Source of the DNA: Deltaproteobacteria bacterium
GTDB taxonomy: Bacteria > Desulfobacterota > SM23-61
Reading direction: 5' to 3'
Length of the DNA: 10,579 nt
NCBI GenBank assembly: GCA_029857975.1
Contig: JAOUFX010000046.1
Location: forward strand, 1 to 10,579
Position 1 is the stretch's first letter. Every line of letters starts with the position of its first letter. Positions 6,698 through 10,579 of this stretch are shown here, one piece after another. A program made the position numbers and the translations under genes. The notes under the pieces were generated by a model that was not told the origin of the DNA, ran no database searches, and saw only the letters and a program-made list of their open reading frames with translations.

Positions 6698-6705
6698 AAG
6701 AACAC

Positions 6706-6733
6706 CGTAAGTTGAGAGTCGAGAGTTGTAAGT
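6706..6733 (+). repeat. 7-nt tandem repeat array (four units) upstream of rfbC
   Basis: Four perfect-period heptamers of the form YGWRAGT (CGTAAGT and TGAGAGT are the first two). The array touches the ACGGTGTT segment that serves as the rfbC ribosome binding region and carries the same motif, in inverted orientation, as the array at 6888-6915. Confidence 0.65.
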
Positions 6734-6750
6734 ACCAATCCGTCAAGCAA

Positions 6751-6888
6751 TTACTCTTTTTTCTTTAAGGAATAGATTAGACCTGTTAGTATTTTATCTA
6801 CGTCCAGCATTTTTTGTTCAATCGGGCCAATCGATTCATCTGAAATATAGCCCAAATATTTGGCGATTTCAAGGTATGTATCTACCTC
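6751..6888 (-). pseudogene. C-terminal remnant of a four-helix-bundle (23S rRNA IVS-type) protein gene
   Basis: Between rfbA and rfbC, one minus-strand frame reads EVDTYLEIAKYLGYIS, then DVDKILTGLIYSLKKKE and TAA at 6753-6751. This matches the last ~45 residues of the small four-helix-bundle family found in 23S rRNA intervening sequences and widely in intergenic DNA (typical pattern ELET-L--A--LGYI followed by GKML-GLI-SLK). The first two thirds are missing and no start codon or ribosome binding site remains, so it is a fossil. The frame continues directly from the rfbA stop codon through a 7-nt repeat array at 6888-6915. A second array in opposite orientation follows at 6733-6706, so the remnant is bracketed by inverted repeats. 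Confidence 0.72.
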
Positions 6889-6915
6889 TCCCACCTCTCA
6901 ACTTCCAACTCCCAG
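6888..6915 (-). repeat. 7-nt tandem repeat array overlapping the 3' end of rfbA
   Basis: On the minus strand four consecutive heptamers (CTGGGAG, TTGGAAG, TTGAGAG, GTGGGAG) cover the last rfbA codons. The units encode L-G-V-G-S and supply the TGA stop (6900-6898). Rotated, they fit the GNRAGTY motif of the arrays near 6720 and 6200. The mirror-image copy is at 6706-6733. Confidence 0.65.
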
Positions 6916-7638
6916 TTTGTAGGCACCGGTTTGAGCAACCAGATTACTTGCCCGCAAGAGAGATTCGAACGTTCCAGCGTCCGTCCACCACCCCTCCAAG
7001 ACTTCATAGGTTAAATTGCCCCGGCGGATGTATTCGTTATTTACATCGGTAATCTCTAATTCCCCACGGGCTGATGGCTTCAAGCTACGAATAATATCAA
7101 AAACCCCGGCGTCATACATATAAATGCCGATTACCGCTAACTTAGACCTGGGCATTGCGGGCTTTTCATCGATACGGATGATTTTGTCTCCTTTGATTTC
7201 TGGTACTCCGAAACGTTGCGGGTCCGGAACCTCCTTCAACAAAATCTTGGCTCCGCTCTCCTGCTTTTCGAAATCCTTTACTGCTTTCAGAATGCTCGTT
7301 TCAATGATATTGTCTCCCAGAACCACACAGATTTTTTTCTGGTCGGAAAAATACTCTGCCAAAAATAGGGCGGCGGCAATTCCGCCTTCTCCTTCCTGGT
7401 AGGTGTAATTGATATGCTGCAGTCCGAATTCTTTCCCGTTCCCCAAAAGGCGAAGAAAATCTCCGGCGTTGTTTCCGCCAGTAACAATCAAAATATCCCG
7501 AATTCCCGCATTGACTAATGTCTGCAGCGGGTAATAAATCATGGGTTTGTCATGAACGGGAAGGAGATGCTTGTTGGTGATCTTCGTCAACGGATAAAGC
7601 CTCGTTCCCAGCCCTCCCGCTAGAATAATACCCTTCAT
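6898..7638 (-). CDS. rfbA: Glucose-1-phosphate thymidylyltransferase, short type
   Basis: First committed step of dTDP-L-rhamnose synthesis: dTTP plus glucose 1-phosphate gives dTDP-glucose. The 246 residues lack the ~45-residue C-terminal part of classical RmlA (~290), as in the short nucleotidyltransferase subfamily. Visible: nucleotide-binding signature GGLGTRLYPLT at 8-18 with K23 following, VTGGNNAGDF at 52-61, LGDN at 107-110, VPDPQRFGVPE at 137-147, EKP at 158-160, GIYMYD at 171-176, RGELEITDVN at 191-200 and WWTDAGTFESL at 217-227. ATG 7638 has a GGAGAAG site and gives the standard MKGIILAGG start; the longer frame upstream adds only non-homologous residues. The last five residues (LGVGS) and the stop are encoded by a 7-nt repeat array, so the natural C-terminus has been replaced, apparently past the essential fold. 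Equivalent to rmlA. Confidence 0.93.
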   Translation of the reverse strand: MKGIILAGGLGTRLYPLTKITNKHLLPVHDKPMIYYPLQTLVNAGIRDILIVTGGNNAGDFLRLLGNGKEFGLQHINYTYQEGEGGIAAALFLAEYFSDQKKICVVLGDNIIETSILKAVKDFEKQESGAKILLKEVPDPQRFGVPEIKGDKIIRIDEKPAMPRSKLAVIGIYMYDAGVFDIIRSLKPSARGELEITDVNNEYIRRGNLTYEVLEGWWTDAGTFESLLRASNLVAQTGAYKLGVGS

Positions 7639-7679
7639 CTTTTCTTCTCCTATGTTGATTGAATATGAATTATTTTGTT

Positions 7680-7771
7680 GGACGCAGATCAACACAGATT
7701 TTTTGGATAATTCAAATAAAAATAATTCACAGAAAATATATATCTGCGTTGATTTGCGATAATCTGCGTCC
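7680..7771. repeat. Inverted pair of 10-nt-period repeats between the UDP-xylose synthase gene and rfbA
   Basis: The element begins GGACGCAGAT at 7680-7689 and ends with its exact reverse complement ATCTGCGTCC at 7762-7771. Inward from each end the sequence continues as decamers related to ACGCAGATNA: from the left ACGCAGATCA, ACACAGATTT, TTTGGATAAT; from the right, minus strand, ACGCAGATTA, TCGCAAATCA, ACGCAGATAT. The centre is AT-rich and non-coding. In RNA the ends could form a long imperfect hairpin in the 141-nt gap ahead of rfbA. A single arm of the same family lies at 10048-10079. Confidence 0.75.
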
Positions 7772-7779
7772 CCATAAAT

Positions 7780-8724
7780 TTAGATCGATTTTCTGGCTAT
7801 CTTTTTCTGGAAATAGGGAACTGTCCTTCTGATTCCTTTCCGCAACTTGACCTGAGGGTGCCAATTCAAAACTTTTCGGGCCTTGTTGATATCCGGTTGA
7901 CGGACTCGGGGATCATCTACAGGAAGCGGCTGATGGATGATTCTGGATTTACTTCCCGTAATTTCCAAGACCATTTTGGCAAAATCTGCGATGGAAAATT
8001 CATCCGGATTTCCCAGGTTGACTGGTTCACTTTCTTGCGAAAAAAGTAACTTAAAAATTCCCTCGACCAGATCATCAACATAGCAGAAACTGCGGGTCTG
8101 GGAACCATCCCCATAAATCGTTAAATCCTCACCTTGCAAGGCCTGCAGGATAAAATTAGGAACGACCCGGCCGTCATGCAAACGCATGCGGGGACCGTAG
8201 GTGTTGAAAATTCTGGCAATACGTGTGGGCACCCCGTGATAACGATGATAAGCCATGGTCAGGGCCTCGGCAAATCGTTTGGCTTCGTCGTATACTCCCC
8301 GCGGACCGATGGGGTTTACATTTCCCCAGTAATCTTCTTCTTGCGGATGGGCGAGCGGGTCGCCATAAACTTCTGAGGTGGAAGCCAGGAGAAAACATGC
8401 TTTTTTGGCCAAGGCCAAACCCAGTACTTTATGTGTTCCCAGAGCCCCCACTTTCAAGGTCTGAATGGGTAGCTGAAGATAGTCAATCGGACTGGCCGGA
8501 GAGGCAAAATGCAGAACATAATCTAAAGATCCTTCGATAAAAATATAATTGGTCACATCGTATTGAATAAATTGAAATCGGCGTTGACCAGCCAGGTGGG
8601 CAATATTATCCGTTGAGCCCGTGAGCAGGTTGTCCATGCAGATAACTTCCAGCCCCTCGGCCAGCAGCCGATCGCACAGATGAGATCCCAGGAAACCCGC
8701 TCCGCCAGTGATTAAAGCTCTCAT
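7780..8724 (-). CDS. uxs: UDP-glucuronate decarboxylase (UDP-xylose synthase)
   Basis: Converts UDP-glucuronate to UDP-xylose with enzyme-bound NAD, a cytoplasmic extended SDR of 314 residues. Visible: GGAGFLG at 7-13, the UXS-typical [11 protein letters not shown] at 72-82, [11 protein letters not shown] at 113-123 with catalytic T116 and E118, [23 protein letters not shown] at 131-153 with catalytic Y145 and K149, [10 protein letters not shown] at 171-180, [17 protein letters not shown] at 204-220 and [10 protein letters not shown] at 270-279 supplying the substrate-binding arginine. The YWG-VNPIG-R-YDE signature separates UXS from other epimerases. The stop of the upstream ugd gene is one base before this ATG (TAG-A-ATG), with GGGAGAT as ribosome binding site, so the two enzymes are made together and act in sequence. 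There is no ArnA-type formyltransferase domain, so it makes UDP-xylose rather than the UDP-Ara4O of lipid A modification. Confidence 0.94.
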   Translation of the reverse strand: MRALITGGAGFLGSHLCDRLLAEGLEVICMDNLLTGSTDNIAHLAGQRRFQFIQYDVTNYIFIEGSLDYVLHFASPASPIDYLQLPIQTLKVGALGTHKVLGLALAKKACFLLASTSEVYGDPLAHPQEEDYWGNVNPIGPRGVYDEAKRFAEALTMAYHRYHGVPTRIARIFNTYGPRMRLHDGRVVPNFILQALQGEDLTIYGDGSQTRSFCYVDDLVEGIFKLLFSQESEPVNLGNPDEFSIADFAKMVLEITGSKSRIIHQPLPVDDPRVRQPDINKARKVLNWHPQVKLRKGIRRTVPYFQKKIARKSI

Positions 8725-8725
8725 T

Positions 8726-10024
8726 CTATCTCCCTACGGCGAAATATTGAAAGCCCATCTCCCGCATTTTCACGGGTTCGTATATATTGCGGAAGTCCAA
8801 AAAAACCGGGCTTTTCATTATCTTCTGCAACCGTTTCAAGTCGAGATTTCGAAACTGGTTCCATTCCGTAATAATCAACAAAGCATCAGATCCCTTGGCC
8901 ACGTCATATGGATCTTTTCCATATTCAATCTTCTTGAATATTTTTTGAGCTGCTTCCATGGCTTTGGGGTCATAAGCCTTGATTTTCGCCCCCTCTTTCA
9001 GCAAGGATGAGATAATCTTTAAGGAAGGTGCTTCCCGTATGTCATCGGTGTTGGGCTTGAAAGAAAGCCCCAAGACCGCGATGGTTTTCCCTTTCAAGTT
9101 TCCCACAGCATCCTTTACTTTGGCAACCATTCGCTCTTTTTGTTTTTCGTTGACTTTCATCACCGAGCGCACAATTTCAAACCTGTATCCTTGCTTTTCG
9201 GCAATTTTAGATATACCCAAAGTATCCTTGGGAAAACAAGAGCCGCCATAACCAGCTCCGGCGTGCAAAAACTTCGACCCGATTCTCTGATCCAGTCCCA
9301 TTCCTTTGGCTACAACGTTCACATCCGCGCCTACTTTTTCACAAATATTGGCAATCTCGTTGATAAAAGAAATCTTGGTGGCCAGAAAGGCGTTGGAGGC
9401 ATACTTGATCATCTCGGCGGTTTCGATATTGGTGATCACGAAGGGGGCCTCGATCAAATAAAGAGGGCTATAAAGGTCCTTCATGATGGCCATGGCCTGC
9501 TCGCTGGAGGCCCCGATGACCACGCGGTTGGGGCGCATGAAATCTTCGATGGCCGCTCCTTCCCGCAAAAATTCGGGGTTGGAGACGATATCGAAGTTAA
9601 CTTTTTTCCTTTCATATTGTTGGACGACTTTGCGTATTCTTTCGCCGGTCCCTACGGGAACGGTGCTCTTAGTGGCAATGACCTTGTATCCGTTCAAATT
9701 CTCCCCGATCTTCCTGGCCACTTCATCAATGTAGGTCATGTCCACGGAGCCGTCTTTCTTGGGTGGAGTTCCCACGGCGATGAAAATAACCAGAGACTTC
9801 TCAACCGCTTTATCGATTTCTGTGGTGAACACCAACCTCCCCTCCCGCAGATTTCTCTTGAGCATCTCCTCCAGCCCGGGTTCAAAAATGGGAGAGATTC
9901 CCTTTTGGAGCAAGGCAATCTTTTGTTCATCATTATCCACACCTGTGACGTTCAGTCCGAATTCCGCAAAGCAGGTTCCGGTAACTAAACCCACATATCC
10001 TGTACCAATCACGCAGATATTCAT
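8726..10024 (-). CDS. ugd: UDP-glucose 6-dehydrogenase
   Basis: Oxidises UDP-glucose to UDP-glucuronate with two NAD+, the substrate for the decarboxylase encoded directly downstream. The 432 residues are of normal length for the bacterial TuaD/Ugd group. Visible: Rossmann motif GTGYVG at 7-12, D30 of GVDND for NAD ribose binding, [10 protein letters not shown] at 83-92, STVPVGTG at 120-127, [14 protein letters not shown] at 149-162, [20 protein letters not shown] at 204-223 with conserved K207 and N211, catalytic C263 in [10 protein letters not shown] at 258-267, [15 protein letters not shown] at 319-333 and a C-terminal UDP-binding domain ending [13 protein letters not shown] 10024 follows GGGAGTGA at good spacing. 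Unlike the broken dehydrogenase at 3271-3753, all catalytic residues are present. Confidence 0.96.
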   Translation of the reverse strand: MNICVIGTGYVGLVTGTCFAEFGLNVTGVDNDEQKIALLQKGISPIFEPGLEEMLKRNLREGRLVFTTEIDKAVEKSLVIFIAVGTPPKKDGSVDMTYIDEVARKIGENLNGYKVIATKSTVPVGTGERIRKVVQQYERKKVNFDIVSNPEFLREGAAIEDFMRPNRVVIGASSEQAMAIMKDLYSPLYLIEAPFVITNIETAEMIKYASNAFLATKISFINEIANICEKVGADVNVVAKGMGLDQRIGSKFLHAGAGYGGSCFPKDTLGISKIAEKQGYRFEIVRSVMKVNEKQKERMVAKVKDAVGNLKGKTIAVLGLSFKPNTDDIREAPSLKIISSLLKEGAKIKAYDPKAMEAAQKIFKKIEYGKDPYDVAKGSDALLIITEWNQFRNLDLKRLQKIMKSPVFLDFRNIYEPVKMREMGFQYFAVGR

Positions 10025-10047
10025 GGCTCACTCCCTAAAATTTAATA

Positions 10048-10079
10048 GGACGCAGATTTACGCCGATAACCGCAGAAAC
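10048..10079 (+). repeat. Single arm of the 10-nt-period repeat upstream of ugd
   Basis: Starts GGACGCAGAT like both ends of the element at 7680-7771 and continues with a 10-nt period (ACGCAGATTT, ACGCCGATAA, CCGCAGAAAC). No reverse-complement partner is seen on the far side; the palindrome at 10095-10117 lies where it might have been. It sits 24 nt before the ugd start, inside the probable leader. Confidence 0.65.
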
Positions 10080-10094
10080 AAAAAAGACGCTGTG

Positions 10095-10117
10095 CGCATG
10101 GCGCTAAGCGCTATGCG
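10095..10117. repeat. Strong GC-rich palindrome in the ugd leader region
   Basis: Left arm CGCATGGCGCT (10095-10105) and right arm AGCGCTATGCG (10107-10117) pair over 11 positions with one G/T wobble around a single A; a realistic hairpin has a TAA loop. Read on the minus strand, a six-T run follows 9 nt after the stem (10085-10080), too far for a textbook terminator but usable as a weak one for the upstream epimerase gene. It may also be part of a dispersed repeat. Confidence 0.55.
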
Positions 10118-10176
10118 ATTTTCGGCATATCTATGTCCAAAAAGGGATTTCCCATACAATTTAATTGCTTACGAAA

Positions 10177-10205
10177 TTTATAATACAATAGCTGCTAAAA
10201 AGCAA
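10177..10205 (-). promoter_or_regulatory. Candidate sigma-70 promoter upstream of ugd
   Basis: Minus strand: TTGCTT (10205-10200), 17-nt spacer, TATAAA (10182-10177, five of six consensus bases). It would start transcription near 10170 and give a ~145-nt leader carrying the palindrome and the decamer repeat before ugd. The -35 is poor, so confidence is low; readthrough from the epimerase gene is equally possible. Confidence 0.3.
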
Positions 10206-10228
10206 GGCAGGAATTAGGGGTGTTCATT

Positions 10229-10579
10229 TTATTTAGGTATTCTTCCTTTTTCCTGAAACCTTTTCCAGGTCGCTTGGAGGCCGGCTTCGAACCCAATCTT
10301 CACTGCATATCCGAGATGGGACTTGGCCTGGTCGATGGAAGCGAGAGAATGCCGGACCTCTCCGCTTCGCGGTTGCGCATATTGGGGAGCAATTTGGCGG
10401 TTTGATATTTTTTGCAGGGAAGAGAGCAGGTTGTTGATCGTGATTTGCCGGCCGCAGGCAATGTTAAAAACTCGACCGGAAATTCCGGGCGTCGTCATGG
10501 CCAATAAATTAGCCTGCACTACGTTGGTTACATAAGTGAAGTCTCGGGATTGTTGCCCATCCCCGTAAATGATGGGGGA
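10229..10579 (-). CDS. NAD-dependent epimerase/dehydratase (UDP-GlcNAc/glucose 4-epimerase type), C-terminal 116 residues
   Basis: The 5' part lies beyond the right edge; the window begins inside the frame at PIIYGDGQQSRDFTYV. This segment, with NVVQANLLAM, VFNIACGRQITINNLL, PQYAQPRSGEVRHSLASIDQAKSHLGY and a C-terminal VKIGFEAGLQATWKRF, is the substrate-binding half of an extended SDR sugar epimerase. It most resembles the WbpP/TviC branch (UDP-GlcNAc 4-epimerases) or UDP-glucose 4-epimerases. The Rossmann motif and catalytic Tyr-Lys are outside the window, so substrate is not decided. TAA is at 10231-10229. It is followed by 204 nt before ugd, so it may belong to the preceding transcription unit of the same polysaccharide locus. 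Confidence 0.88.
   Translation of the reverse strand, partial: SPIIYGDGQQSRDFTYVTNVVQANLLAMTTPGISGRVFNIACGRQITINNLLSSLQKISNRQIAPQYAQPRSGEVRHSLASIDQAKSHLGYAVKIGFEAGLQATWKRFQEKGRIPK

Noticed and set aside
6706..6915. CRISPR array
   Set aside because: Units are 7 nt with no spacers; they are directly adjacent and degenerate.
7780..8724. dTDP-glucose dehydratase or UDP-glucose 4-epimerase instead of UDP-xylose synthase
   Set aside because: The YWG-VNPIG-R-YDEAKR segment and HFASPASP are typical of UDP-glucuronate decarboxylases, and the gene is coupled to ugd.
9140..9988. A 282-codon open frame on the plus strand
   Set aside because: It is exactly antisense to the well-conserved ugd gene, has no ribosome binding site, and its translation has no recognisable domain.

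Overview
The window reads as a cell-surface polysaccharide precursor locus from a Gram-negative bacterium, most likely a Desulfobacterota (deltaproteobacterial) lineage. The evidence is a sigma-54 activator with an AtoS/ZraS-like membrane kinase, the short types of RmlA and RmlC, and intergenic repeat types I associate with that group. The taxon is inference. Base composition looks moderate (mid-40s percent GC by eye). Every well-supported gene is on the minus strand, so transcription runs from high to low coordinates.

In transcription order: (a) 10579-10229, the 3' part of an NAD-dependent sugar epimerase. (b) 10228-10025, a gap with a decamer repeat, a strong palindrome and a possible promoter. 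(c) 10024-7780, a UDP-glucose 6-dehydrogenase directly followed by a UDP-glucuronate decarboxylase, giving UDP-glucose to UDP-glucuronate to UDP-xylose. (d) 7779-7639, a gap holding an inverted pair of decamer repeats. (e) 7638-4301, the four dTDP-L-rhamnose genes in order rfbA, rfbC, rfbB, rfbD, interrupted by short 7-nt-period repeat arrays and the C-terminal remnant of a four-helix-bundle (23S rRNA intervening-sequence type) gene. (f) 4292-3780, a NusG-paralogue antiterminator overlapping the end of rfbD. (g) 3753-3271, the wreck of a second nucleotide-sugar dehydrogenase: its first ~65 codons fused in frame to its last ~90, with an in-frame TAA. (h) 3270-2853, a gap with palindromes, a plus-strand Shine-Dalgarno/start remnant and a possible promoter for the next operon. 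(i) 2852-1, a PAS histidine kinase and its sigma-54-dependent response regulator; the regulator runs off the left edge.

The biosynthetic genes make activated sugars (UDP-GlcA, UDP-Xyl, dTDP-L-Rha) for an O-antigen, capsule or exopolysaccharide; no glycosyltransferase, Wzx, Wzy or ABC exporter lies in the window. The NusG paralogue probably helps RNA polymerase through a long polysaccharide operon. The two-component pair is a separate unit whose target cannot be read here.

I found no convincing new system. The unusual material is between and at the ends of genes: two families of short periodic repeats arranged as inverted pairs (one overwriting the 3' end of rfbA and supplying its stop codon), the degraded dehydrogenase, and an RmlC homologue lacking several canonical active-site residues.
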